Shown here: one piece after another, positions 23,601 to 33,900 of the stretch
Numbering within the stretch: the first letter of the stretch is position 1
How the letters are laid out: each line of letters opens with the position of its first letter
DNA from: Psococerastis gibbosa
Lineage: Eukaryota > Arthropoda > Insecta > Psocodea > Psocidae
DNA: 64,000 bases
NCBI GenBank assembly: GCA_963971405.1
Contig: OZ020490.1
Location: 310,001-374,000 of the forward strand
Direction of reading: 5' to 3'
Position numbers and translations under genes: made by a program
Notes under the pieces: generated by a model
Database searches by the model: none
Told to the model about the DNA's origin: nothing
Seen by the model: the letters and a program-made list of their open reading frames with translations, nothing else

Positions 23601-25155
23601 TTCTCTGTCGGACTTCTTACTATACGGAGGTGAAAAGTTTGTTTAAAATGGATTTGGTGCTGTAAGTTGTCCAACTAAAAGCTGGATGCGTACATCCATG
23701 AGCACGGCTTTCCCCTGTTTTCTACACATGTTTTTAATGGGAGGCGCCATCTAGTATACACCGCCGCGCCGCCCCTTCGAAAACCTATCGTTAAGCCACT
23801 GGATGTAAAATAAGCCGCAAAGAAACGGAGGAACAGAAGTTAGTCAAACTAATTTAATTGATGCCGTTTCAGCTAGTTCACCGAGATCTCGCCGCCAGGA
23901 ACATCCTCGTTTACCATGAATTCACGGTAAAAGTCGCTGACTTTGGTCTGACACGAGAAGTCAACAGCTCGTATTACTACCGAAGAACTACGGAGGGTAA
24001 GATGCCCATTCGATGGATGGCTCCAGAAGCCTTGTTCGACCAGGTATCGACCTTCCAGTCGGACGTCTGGTCGTATGGGGTCGTTCTGTGGGAAATCTTT
24101 GCTCTGGGAGGGAATCCTTACCCCTCCGTCAGCAACCAGGAGCTGTATGACATGCTGAAAATCGGGCACCGTATGGAGAAGCCAGCGGGGTGTTCAGATG
24201 AGATGTACCAGATCATGCGGGACTGCTGGATGTATCGGCCTAAGGAAAGGCCGACTTTTGGAGAACTAGTGTTAAGGCTAGACAGTCTCTTGGCTCAAGC
24301 ATCACCTGCGGTAAGTTTGCGTCCCAACAGTATGTAATCCCAAAATAGAAAACTTATTTTGGTTTCCTTTTACGACTCACGCATAAGGTCATGTAGCCTG
24401 AGCAAATAAAACTGTTATACGGCTTTCTCTTGAGTAGGCTATATAAATCTTACTAGATATGTTGGGGAAGGAACCTTGGGAAAATTCGGGAAGTCTTCTT
24501 TATTAAAAACTAAAGGTTCTAATTAATAATCTGCTTCATCGTTTAGTGGTCACGGATCCAAGCTCATGCAATAGTTGGGGGACGATCGGAGACGTGTCGT
24601 AACTCAACACGGGTACTAACCTACAGAGACGACTGAATAGGTCATTCTGATAAATTCATTTAATTGTTTGAATGCGATTAACCTTTTTATAAGAAAAAAA
24701 AAACAATGCCCCATTCAGCCTACAAAGCTTTAATTTTTAAGTTCAAATTGTTTTGGTTTTTGACAGTCCGTGTGTTGGCTCAGACGCCACCAGCGCTGCT
24801 TGACGCCTCAATTTGACTTGTCAAGCCCCCAGGACATAGATTTAACTAGTTTGTGAGCCTTTAAAATATTTTTTGAGGGAAACCGTCAGTAACTGCCGCT
24901 TGCAAAGGCCCGAGACGACGTTGAATTCTACCCATCAAACAACTTGCCGTTCACTGGTGACGCGCAAATCTATTGGATCTGCCAAATTATGCATTACACC
25001 TCACACTAGATAATTTATTCGTTCATTTTCCTATTTTGGGGCATTGTCTGTACATTGTCAGGTATGATTTTCAGGAATACCTCGAGCTAGATGTCCCTCC
25101 ATTGAACATTGCAGCAGACGTGAACGGCGATATCGAGGCAAATGTTCGGATTTAA
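17390..25155 (+). CDS. GH18-FGFR-type receptor tyrosine kinase, gene 1 (exons 6-10 only)
   Basis: The spliced coding segments are 17390-17671, 18645-19224, 22073-22365, 23873-24310 and 25075-25155. They join in frame (1674 nt, 557 residues plus stop). They encode the C-terminal third of a GH18 chitinase-like domain, one transmembrane helix, a juxtamembrane region, a complete FGFR-like tyrosine kinase and a tail containing EYLEL. Kinase landmarks all present: GEGEFG loop, VAVK lysine, [11 protein letters not shown], tandem activation-loop tyrosines (SSYYYRR) and APE. Exons 1-5, which encode signal peptide and most of GH18 in the neighbouring paralogs, are not found upstream. A 9.7-kb retroelement composite lies directly 5' of exon 6. 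The 5' half is therefore lost or lies beyond the window start, and whether the gene is functional is open. Confidence 0.85.
18645..19224 (+). CDS. gene 1 exon 7: GH18 end, transmembrane helix, kinase N-lobe start
   Basis: Acceptor AG at 18643-18644 (phase 0), donor AAAG|GTGAGT at 19224/19225 (phase 1). It starts SEYIRMMDLGGAAAEM, the last GH18 strand, then CGGGRYPIL. A hydrophobic helix (YLILIICLGAIFGYSIY) is followed by basic residues (NRRYRRRG), giving an extracellular N-terminus. The juxtamembrane EYQLPVDPHWEISRDNIVLG resembles FGFRs, followed by GEGEFGRVV and VAVKMLK. The usual GH18 W and DDF near the last strand are altered (AEM, DDP). Confidence 0.9.
19560..19735 (+). mobile_element. 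non-LTR element 3' fragment
   Basis: Translates to FKAIALFNTLPTDIRDQSHL and FKSIVKRWVK, the standard C-terminus of Jockey/CR1-like RTs, followed by a stop. It lies in intron 7 of receptor gene 1. Confidence 0.6.
20166..20561 (-). pseudogene. Penelope GIY-YIG endonuclease fragment
   Basis: Reads GVYRLNRNDCNAIYISQTGR and SFKTRVREHITG, then FVKHL. This is the GIY-YIG-like core with the Penelope C-x-x-x-Y-I-G-x-T-x-R-x-F pattern (Y-I-S here). 20166-20357 is a low-value Pro-rich frame at the end. Confidence 0.7.
20562..21300 (-). pseudogene. Penelope reverse transcriptase fragment
   Basis: The longest frame is 20562-21041, beginning MEVEENNSLNFLDLTI and continuing to the RT thumb (SMIFRLLSIPMNE, LHLIYRILRHHKIK). 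Upstream on the same strand, in a different frame, are the GLPMGS and DD-motif regions. Not translatable as one protein. Confidence 0.8.
22073..22365 (+). CDS. gene 1 exon 8: kinase N-lobe to hinge and alpha-E
   Basis: Acceptor AG at 22071-22072; the split codon rebuilds a Glu (VAVKMLK-E-VHSDSD). It carries the alpha-C helix (VSEMEIMK), GEHINIINLVGCCTQ, hinge [17 protein letters not shown] and GMEYLVSKK. The exon ends AAAAAG and is followed by GCAAGT, so the in-frame donor is GC, not GT. Using the GT four bases later would break the frame of exon 9. Confidence 0.88.
22620..22695 (-). repeat. tRNA-derived SINE head
   Basis: On the minus strand the sequence has an A-box-like GCGGTTGAGACG and a B-box-like GGTTAGAATCCCGCC about 40 bases apart. 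It does not fold as a complete tRNA with an acceptor stem that I can see. In intron 8 of gene 1. Confidence 0.5.
22720..23420 (-). mobile_element. non-LTR RT C-terminal fragment
   Basis: The frame 22945-23388 gives IVGIITGGLKPTPLSKIYPI and AGITPPTIRR, a hallmark of the C-terminal region of Jockey-group RTs. No catalytic motifs remain. Sits in intron 8 of receptor gene 1; GC content is higher than its surroundings. Confidence 0.75.
23545..23585. repeat. AT dinucleotide microsatellite
   Basis: TATATA runs in intron 8 of gene 1. Confidence 0.7.
23873..24310 (+). CDS. gene 1 exon 9: kinase catalytic and C-lobe
   Basis: Acceptor AG at 23871-23872, donor GTAAGT at 24311, both phase 0. It encodes [13 protein letters not shown], the DFG loop, [46 protein letters not shown] and MRDCWMYRPKERPTF, all diagnostic of FGFR-group receptor kinases. 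All catalytic residues are present, so the kinase is predicted active. Confidence 0.93.
25075..25155 (+). CDS. gene 1 exon 10: C-terminal tail with EYLEL motif
   Basis: Acceptor at 25073-25074 (ATTTTCAG), phase 0; 26 residues then TAA. It opens with EYLELDVPPL, which matches the position and form of the FGFR tail motif EYLDL (the PLC-gamma docking tyrosine in vertebrate FGFR1, from memory). An alternative AG at 25061-25062 would give an immediate stop, so this acceptor is preferred. Confidence 0.75.
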   Translation, partial: EYLELDVPPLNIAADVNGDIEANVRI

Positions 25156-25317
25156 TCAGGATAGATCGATTTGGCAATCAGTTGTACGTCTTGTTATTGT
25201 ACCTTGGAGCGTATAGTATGTACATTTTAAATTTTTCATCGACTGCTTTTAAATATGTACCCAACATCTTTATTGTATCAACACAAAAATTTATTAGCCT
25301 CTTCAATGTAATGCAGA

Positions 25318-25323
25318 AATAAA
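25318..25323 (+). terminator. poly(A) signal of gene 1
   Basis: AATAAA lies 163 bp after the stop codon of exon 10, in an otherwise featureless AT-rich 3' UTR. No other AATAAA is nearer. Confidence 0.6.
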
Positions 25324-25329
25324 GCTTTT

Positions 25330-27116
25330 CACACATAGTAATCCTCCTTTATTTACTTCGGCCTTGTCCTTACGACGCAGGCTTGTCGACCTTTCGTCTT
25401 CTGGCTAGATCGGAGAGACATACCAACCGGGAGGTCAGCAAGGACGTAGGGAAACGGTTGTGGGGCTTCGGGGACGTAAGTGGGCTACCACGCCCGTACA
25501 TCATGAATTCACTGCCCACATAAACGGTCTTCTGCGGTTCATCTGAGGGGGGGGGGGGGGGAAGGTCGGAAAGGGTGTAGGGGAGGGGCGTTAGGGAACA
25601 AAAGGCGTATGAAGGGGTGAGAAGGGACTCCGGGGGGGTAGCTAGTCCGTGGTATTGCGTCAGATAAATCCATCATGACTTTCCCGGTGCTTGATTGTTG
25701 AACCTATTAATAATAATGAACTATCTGAAAAAAAGGACGAAGACGCATCCACTAGACTAAGTTTCAACTTTACTGCTGCCATGCTTCGACAATTAACTAA
25801 ACGTAAGTAAAAATGGCTGTTGGACATGAGCCATAAACCATGTACGGACGTAGCAGTACAACAAACATCTGACAAAATTTAAATTCATCTTCAGTTGTAA
25901 ATATGCATAATTACTGGGATGATTTAATATCAGCTATACATTTTTTAGCACAAGCCTGGAAATGGGAGCCGAAGTGCCGCCCCCCCCCCCCGCACCGCGT
26001 GATATTTACGCCACTGTATGTGAGGTGGGATGCCTAAATTTTTGTGTTTTGCTGTCTTGTTAGTGTAGTTATTAGTACAGGGAACGAAACCTCTAAAAAA
26101 GGTGTAGAGGGAATTATTTGGTACGCAATAAAATTTAGCATTTACCATCAATTAATTTAATAAATTGTATTAATCGTAATCGTAATAAATTAAGTAACAA
26201 TATATTTTCTACATTGGGGGGGGGGGGGCAACTGGCCCCCCCGTATCTGTCCACGGACGAAGGGTCCCATAGAGAAGAAGGCATTGAAGAAGAAGAAGGG
26301 GAAATCGAAGACGAAGAAGAGACCCATCCCACCCAATGAGAGCAAGAAACTGACTGAAATGGTAGGTACTTAGGTACTATTGTATTTTTTTGACTTTTCA
26401 ATATAATAAACCTCGTTTTCATGTAATGTTTTTTTTTTTTTGTTTTTGTCAAATGCACAAACATGTTCATAGAAACGAAAGCATGTTCCCATTAAAATGG
26501 CTATAGAGAGCTATTTTGGCGTCCGTCCAGTACTCAATTAAAATATGTAGGCCTACGTACGTGCAGAATCATGTATATTTCAGCCAATGCGCTTGACGCC
26601 TCTCAATACTAGAATTGGTTTAACTGTAGAAGGAAAATGTATCAAACAGTAAAGTAATATAAATTATTGAAGGGAATTTAATGCTCTATAGCCCTATGGC
26701 CTGCATTTGGTTTTTAGTTGAACCGTTGACGAGTTATCCGGTCAAAATGATCAAAAAATGTTGTTTTTTTTCAAAATTTCTGACTTTCCCGAGTGGATAT
26801 CTCGAAAATGCAAGATATCAAAAACTTATTAACGTCTCACAAATGTAATCAGTGTTAATTTGGTATAAGGCGGAGATATCGCTAGGGCGCAGGTTCCGAG
26901 ATGTGTGCGAAAAAAAAAATGTGCCTTCAAAGCCCCCCCCCCCCCCCCCGGCTCAAAAGCTACGGGTGAGGACTTTTGATATGTTCACTTCCTAACTAGT
27001 CGATCGATACAAAGTTACGAAGCCATTGAAGCCAAAAATTGTGTTTCAAAAAATTCCCCCAATACCTTTTCGTTGCCTGTACTATTATGCTTAAAATACC
27101 TTCCATGATGCGTGAG
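25330..27116. other. intergenic region between receptor genes 1 and 2
   Basis: No gene recognised. Contains G runs (25545-25561, 26216-26228) and C runs (25980-25990, 26936-26949), a purine-rich GAAGAAGAAG stretch at 26275-26330 and diffuse repeats. Small ORFs have no family resemblance. Confidence 0.5.
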
Positions 27117-28209
27117 CTGTTAGCCCTGGGTAGTTAATTTTTTTTTAAAACATTGCATTATAGTTGAATGAAACCCATTGGAAATGGAAGATAATATGAC
27201 AGACATTAAAGGAAAAATAAATTACGGACGATCTGAGTTCGGGAGGCAGGTAGGGGTGTTTTTTAGGGTGAAATACGGTATATCTTCATTTCCGACAAAA
27301 CTACAAGTCCCATCGAAAAATGTCAAACAGGAAAAAGGTAGGTAATAAGCAGATGTACAACTTTAGCCACTACACTTTTTTCACATAACATCAAATTTTA
27401 TGAGAAAAATGCCAATAACCAAGGTTTTGGTTTTTAATTTTTAACTTTAAAAAAAAAAAAATTACGTGAAATTTTGTGAAAACTTATTTTTTTTTTATGT
27501 TTGAATACACTGTAGATTTTTTGTTTCAAAATGTTATTTTTTTCAACTAATTTTGACTATAGGTATATATGGAAAAAGCACCCTAATTTTCCATCGAAAG
27601 ATCTCACGTCAAAATGACGATTTTTTAAAAAAATTAGTTTGGCCTTTTGTTCGTTGAAATCTTTTTTTTCTGTTATAAAAAACAATATCCATTACTGTGC
27701 AAAATTTTCTTAAAAAGTGCAAAAAACGAAATCGAAAAATGATGTCTTCAATATTTAAAATATAGCCTAGTCCAGTCAATTTAGTCATCCAAATTTGCAA
27801 TAATTGGTATCTAATATTGTAGGTACTAAAATATCATTCGATTTTTTTTTTTTAGATTAGCCTATGTAACGCTAAACATTAACGTGCGCGGAAGTGCACG
27901 AGCCAAGTTCCAACACCCGCCCGACTGTTGTGCGACGCAGTAGTTATACACGACAGAGCTTAAACGTGAAATTTGGCACTTTTGAGCCCCTGTAGCTTTG
28001 CCCCCAATGCACCTATGTTTTGAATTTTGAATTTTTCCTACAGTTATACTTCTGTGTAACATATTAAATAAAGTAAGGTTCCAGGTTCACAGGGGGCTGA
28101 GATACAGATGCCTGAAAACCCCGAAAAAGCCGAAAAAACGAACGATATATTTATATATATAGATGAGTGACTGATCATAATGTTTAGGCACTTCTACTGT
28201 ACCTGGAAA

Positions 28210-28600
28210 CCTGAAATTTTGCATGTAGTTAGGTAATGTATTGAAACCAACAGAAAAATTATAAATCCAAAATATCTGCTTTCGTTTCTGAACTACTGCG
28301 CAAAATGTGCTTATTCCGAGCTATTTCTAATATGACATTCGCTGGACCTAGAAACCTGCAATTTTGCGTGTAGTTAGGTAATCTATTCAAACCAACAGAA
28401 AACTTATGAAATCCAAAATATCTGCTGTCGTTTCTGAGCTATAGCCCAAATGTGGCCATTCTGAGATTTTTATACTATGACATCCCTTGGAGCTAGAAAT
28501 CTGAAATTTGGCATGTAGGTAGGTAATAAACTAAAATAACAGCAAAGTTCCAAAATCCAAAATATTCGCTGTCGTACCTGAACAACAGCGGAGAAATAAA
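28210..28600. repeat. tandem repeat, 145-bp period, ~3 copies
   Basis: Landmark GCATGTAGTTAGGTAAT recurs at 28221, 28366 (GCGTGTAGTT) and 28511; each unit also contains AATCCAAAATATCTGCT-like and TTTCTGA words. Located in the centre of the palindrome. Confidence 0.85.
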
Positions 28601-28661
28601 AAACTAATGCGGCTTGTAGTTTTCAGATGCATGTTGCATGGTAATGTGTGCTTTCATGCCT

Positions 28662-28892
28662 TATTGTTGTTTTTGTTTTTGTTATCGTTGCTGTTGTAGT
28701 TTCTGCTGCTGCTGTTGTTGCTGTTGTTTTTGTTTCTGAGTTTGCTGTTGTTTTTTCTGCTGTTTCTGCTGTTGTTTCTGCTGTTGCTGTTGTTTCTGCT
28801 GCTGTTGTTGCTTTATGCTGCTGTTTCTGCTGTTGTTGTTGCTGTTGTTGTTTCTGCTGTTGTTGTTGTTTTTGTTTTTGTTGTTGTGATTT
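28662..28892. repeat. CTG/TTG-rich low-complexity tract
   Basis: Repeated TGCTGTTGTTTCTGCTG-type triplets. Overlapping open frames of Val, Leu, Ala or Cys are artefacts of composition. Confidence 0.85.
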
Positions 28893-29109
28893 TCAAATCC
28901 TTGTCTTAACCTTAACCGTGGTGATTACATGACTTTCCGACTTTGCATTAAAGTTTGAGTCGTCAGTCAGTGTACACCACTGTGCCACTACTTAAAATAC
29001 AAACAACAGCGTCCGTCTAGCAGTTCGCCTACATCCAATCGTACATTAAGAGTGTTATATTAAAAGTATGATGTCACAAGTAGCGACCTAGTGCAAAAAG
29101 TTATGAGAT

Positions 29110-29666
29110 CCCAACAAAAACACTCCGTGTAAAAACAGGCCAAGTTCCTAACCCAGATTTTGCAAAAAGTTTAGCCATTCAAATTAATGAGATCTTAAAT
29201 TTGGCCAAGTTCTTTGGCCATTAAAAGTTATGAGATAGGGATGAGGGCCAAATTCATAGGTCACAGGATTTTTCAAAATATATGGCTGCGTTTTAGATAA
29301 CTTGGCCTGGCAAATGATGTTTTAGGACTGTGCTATTCAATAGCAGTCTCATTAGTTCATTGTGAGCCAATATTTCGATACCGTCATGAAGGCTAAAATA
29401 CAATTACTGGGTCGTATGAAAATAAGACGCTCCTGATGAAAATGTGCTATTTTTAAAGTTAAGACCCAGGCCAAGTTATCTAAAACGCAGCCATATATTT
29501 CGAAAAATCCTGTGACCTATGAACTTGGCCCTCATCCCTATCTCATAACTTTTAATGGCCAAAAAACTTGGCCAAATTTAAGATCTCATTACTTTGAATG
29601 GCTAAACTTTTTGCAAAATCTGGGTTAGGAACTTGGCCTGTTTTTACACGGAGTGTTTTTGTTGGG
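29110..29666. mobile_element. foldback element with ~200-bp inverted repeats
   Basis: Ends CCCAACAAAAACACTCCGTG and its complement. Arms 29110-29312 and 29467-29666 are nearly perfect (shared AACAGGCCAAGTTCCTAACC, CATAGGTCACAGGATTTTTC). Short central spacer, no ORF. Nested in the larger palindrome. Confidence 0.88.
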
Positions 29667-30636
29667 TACTATTTAAGAACGAAAATATTACTATTTTTAT
29701 TTTAGAGCTGATTGGTACAGATATATAAATATAGGGCCCTGATAAATGAAATTGACCGGACTATGTTTTAAATATTGAAGACATCATTTTTCGATTTGTT
29801 TTATTTTTTATTTTTTAAGAAAATTTTGCACAGAATGTAAGCTATATTGTTTTTCATACCATCGGAAAGTAGAGATTTCAACGAACAAAAAGCCCACCTA
29901 ATTTTTTTTTAAATTGACATTTTGACGTGAGATTTTTCGATTGAACATTAGGGTCCATTTTCAATATATATAGGCCTAGTCAAAATTAGTTGGAAAAAAA
30001 TAATGTTTTGAATCAGAAATTTGCAGTGTGTTTAAAACGTAAAAAAATAAGTTTTCTCCAAATTTATTCACGTAAAAAAGGTTTTATTTGTGAAAGTTAA
30101 AAATAAAAAACCAAAACCTTGGTTTTTGGCATTTTTCTCATAAAATTTGAGGTTATGTGAAAAAAGTGTAATCGCTGAAGTTGTACATCTGCTTATTACC
30201 TACCTTTTTGAGATTTGACGTTTTTCCATGGGACTTGTAGTTTTATTGGAAATGAAGATGTACCTTGTATTTCACCCTTAAAAACCGGGTCTACCTTCTT
30301 CCCGAACTCAGATCGCCCGTAATTTATTTTTCCTTTAATGTCTGTCATATTATCTACCATTTCCAATGAGTTTCATTCCACTATAATTTAATGGTTTTTT
30401 TTTGACCATTTTTCAGTGGATCTACCCTGGGCTATTTGGGCTTTCTTTAAGTTTTATTGCAATAATAATCCTGGTAAGGCTAGGTAAGGCACTTGTTTGA
30501 TATTTCATGCTGGAACAAGACATTAGAATATACAAAATCATAGAACTGAGTGTAGCATCTTTGAAATGCCAGTTGCCATTGGTGAACTCTCATGGTCTCA
30601 CACACACTGCAGATGGGTTGATCATAACCTTTCAAT

Positions 30637-30725
30637 TGTAGAACACCACACAGTAACGGGGTTTATCTGGGGGGTTGAAGAAGTCGCTTTATTGCAAACG
30701 CAGGAAAGAGTGTAGCAAGGATGTG
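30637..30725 (+). promoter_or_regulatory. conserved block upstream of gene 2
   Basis: Shares words with 47748-47835 upstream of gene 3 (CACCAC.CAG, then GCAGGAAAGAGTG followed by AAGG). Position 110-200 bp 5' of the first exon suggests promoter or 5' UTR retained from the ancestral gene. No TATA box claimed. Confidence 0.4.
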
Positions 30726-30835
30726 CGATAGATAGAGTTGAAGGTGTTGATCTCCACATCCTTCCTGGACTTTCGATAGACCTCAAAGCACATTCGACGC
30801 TATCTCCTTACTTGCAACCTTGACTCCAGTTTAAT

Positions 30836-30941
30836 ATGATGGGTCACGTTTGGAACGTCATCACAAAATATAGTTGCTTTGTGGGTATACTTCTCGTCAA
30901 TATTTGCTTCGACACTTTCGCGCAAAGTTTCGAAACTTACG
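30836..30941 (+). CDS. gene 2 exon 1: start codon and signal peptide
   Basis: Two adjacent ATG codons (30836 and 30839) start a 35-residue exon. A basic and polar N-region is followed by a hydrophobic core ([12 protein letters not shown]) and a cleavage-like TFA-QS at 29/30. Donor GTGAGT at 30942, phase 1. The phase matches exon 2, and gene 3 has an equivalent exon. 5' UTR limits cannot be set from sequence. Confidence 0.75.
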
Positions 30942-33900
30942 GTGAGTTAATCAGGAGTTTAATTATACTACTTTATGATGATGTGGAGTTTCCTGAGCTT
31001 AATCGACCTTGAAATTGGTTGGAAGATGCCTTGTCGTGTTACTATAATGCTTGAGAATATATCGCCATAACGTCTTATTATAGTTTTATTTTTGCAGATG
31101 ACATCACAAGTACTTTTGTTAAGCATCATACGGGCTCGCAAGGTGCAATTCCACACTACTTAGTGGCTCCTCCAATAACGTCACCTAAATCAGGCAAGAT
31201 TATGTAAAGCCAACAACTTACTCAAACGTAAACCTTTTTGGAGCAACATTGTCGGGTCAATAAATTAATAATGGTACAGGGGATCCACCCCTCCTTCCCT
31301 TAAATGGCACAATTTAAAACGAAATGAACTAAACTGAGTTGTTGCAATACAAAATTTGTCAGGTGTTATAGATGTTCAGGCCTATACAATGAGCAATACC
31401 TATACGATTTGATTGGTAGAATTATTCAACGTCGTCTCGTTGATGTAGGTCTATTATTTATATTCATTCTTGCTGGTTGTTGACTAACAAAATCCATGGC
31501 CATGTTCATTTAGGGCGATTTTTAATTGGTTATAGTAACAAACCCGATTCATTTGTTTTCATAACTTGCCTTTATTTATTCTGTCTAACTTGATTTGGTG
31601 GGTAATATTTCACTTAGTTTTCGTTTAACTCTTGCCCCCCTCACTAGGACCTTTTTAGGAATATATTAGAATGGCATTTTAGGGAGTTTCATCTACCTAT
31701 TGAGACGGCGACCAATGTTCGACTATCACAACTTTTCATTTCATGACCCCATGAGTCTAATACAGCCTCCTGTTCAAAATGTTATGCGCATAGCGTACAT
31801 ACATATGTATGTATGAATGTATGTACCTACAGTACGGCATGTATGATTTTAGGAACCACTGTAACTTACGGTGATAGTATCCGATTTTGATGAAACTTGT
31901 CACATAAATTTATCATACAAATATATTGATCGAGTTCGTTAACCAGCGTTATCCGCTATTGGTTTCAAGATGACCGAAAACTTAAAAAATGCTTGTCTCA
32001 GTTAATATATTAGTTGTAGCGAGATGAGATAACATGTGACTGAAAGCCCGTAGTTTCATCTGCAGCAAATCATCGATTTGACTGACATGACTGTGTCTTA
32101 CCAGAAATTTTTAAACTATCATTAAGTGGTACCTCATCTATTTAATAATAGTGTCACTATCTTTTAAAATTGTCTTAGGTTACTTCAAGATTATATGTGA
32201 ATTACACTCCCCTCAGTGGTACTCGATATCTGAAGTCCTAAAGCCCATTAAGATGGACCTGTGTACCCACATCGTACACGGCCACACATTTATGGATTTC
32301 GGCACGCTACTCTTGGACAATCCACCACATTTCACTGATGCACTCAAGAGTAAGTAGGCTACATTCGATAGCTACGCCTATAATTTGCTGGCATTAGCAG
32401 AAGTTGGTGATGAAATGGACTAAAATCCGGAATATAGACTTGCCGGTCCATGACTGCGAGGCATGTTGCAGACCACTGCATCGCAATTACAACAGTGGTC
32501 ATAGGCAAGGGGATCCTTCCACATGAATGCAGCTAGCAGTAGGCACTTCGCCTCACTGATTCGATGATTACACATCTACATAATTTTTGGGATTAGTCCT
32601 TAAGGGGAGTGCTATGCAAAATTGGTAGTCCAATTAAAAGCTAAGGCAAACGCCAAAGAAAATCCCATTATCAGGTAGGCTACCTAATTATTTACTAGTA
32701 TATTTTATTTTATTTTAATAATAAATAAACCGGCCGCCATACCATGTTGAATCCAGCGGACCAGAGCAGGTTCAAAGCTGCAGATAACTTGGTCGTGTGG
32801 ACAGTGCCGGTAGGGAAACATGGTAGGACTTGTCCTGGTCACCTCCGAACTAATCGTGTGACTTCACTGTGTTTCCCAAGTGGTTCGGAATCCACTATAA
32901 TCAGGAGGTCCACTGTCCTATGGGCTGGCATAGGACAGTCAAGTCGGGGTCGCTCTATGGGCCCAAATGAGGCCTAAGTCGTTATTAACCCGACGAACAC
33001 TACTACTACTACTAATAATAAATACATAAATAATAATGACTTTTTGTTCTATTACTAAGCAAACCTAGCGGAGTTAGGGTTTTAAAGCCCTCTCTTACAT
33101 TCAACTAGAGAGGCCCTGGACCGCCTGCTATACACGCCCTCCGAAGCATGGCCAAAATCAGTGTGGGACTCGAACCAACAACCTTTCGGGTGAAAGTCAG
33201 AGTCCGTACCGCTACTCAACATGTCCTGACTCCATATTATATACAGTACTTGAAAAATCTACGTGCAATAGGTGTAGTCTAATTGAAAAGCCACGCCTGA
33301 GTGACTTTTTTAATCAAAAAATATCAGTGAAGAATCCTTAAAAAATGAATTTCAGGGCGTCTTAGACTGGGAGTGGAGACACTGAAGAAAACAGGAACAA
33401 AACCTATCTTGATGCTGGTGTTCTGGGATTCCGACGTTGGCAGACTGGTTTCGGACCCAGATGACATGGCGGCTTTTAGCGAACATGTTGTAGGATATCT
33501 CATTAAAGAAGGATTTGATGGGATGCAATTGAATTTGGGATTCATGGTGTGCTTAAAGTTTTGTTAAGTTCCTAACTATTGTATGCACAAAATATTATAG
33601 CAAGCTACTGATATGATGATTCTAGCCGGCTCGGTGAAAATTGTACAGTATAGTACGGTACCGGTAGTCAATTTTTCAGTAGCCCCCGTTTCCCTTTTAT
33701 TTTTACCATTCTCAGTTGTCTCTACTATAGTTTATTGCAGTTATTGCTTTCTTATGTATACGTTAGTAAAAGGAGAGCTTTTTTATTGTCAAAATTCCAA
33801 CGGACTTTTGTTTGACTTTTGACACGTTTTGAGGTCCCAAAAAAAGTTTTTACGACACATGATCAACCACTTTCGAGATGGTACCCAGTCAAATTGAAAA

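Larger units (their letters stand above)
27117..30435. repeat. large palindrome with ~680-bp arms
   Basis: The left arm 27117-27800 is the reverse complement of the right arm about 29755-30435. Matching landmarks: GAAACCCATTGGAAATGGAA vs TTCCAATGAGTTTCATTCC, GACAGACATTAAAGGAAAAA, AATAAGCAGATGTACAAC vs GTTGTACATCTGCTTATT. The arms are diverged (many small differences), so this is old. A third partial copy, in left-arm orientation, is at 55575-55900. The 2-kb centre holds a 145-bp tandem repeat, a CTG-rich stretch and a separate foldback element. Confidence 0.85.

Noticed and set aside
28648-28932. Open frame of Val/Ala/Cys residues
   Set aside because: Produced by the CTG/TTG triplet tract; overlapping frames are equally open and there is no domain.
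32744-32977. 77-residue open frame with moderate GC content
   Set aside because: Lies in a dispersed repeat found again in reverse at 43060-43220.
33038-33231. Functional tRNA gene
   Set aside because: The B box is followed by a long conserved body shared with other copies, so this is a SINE.
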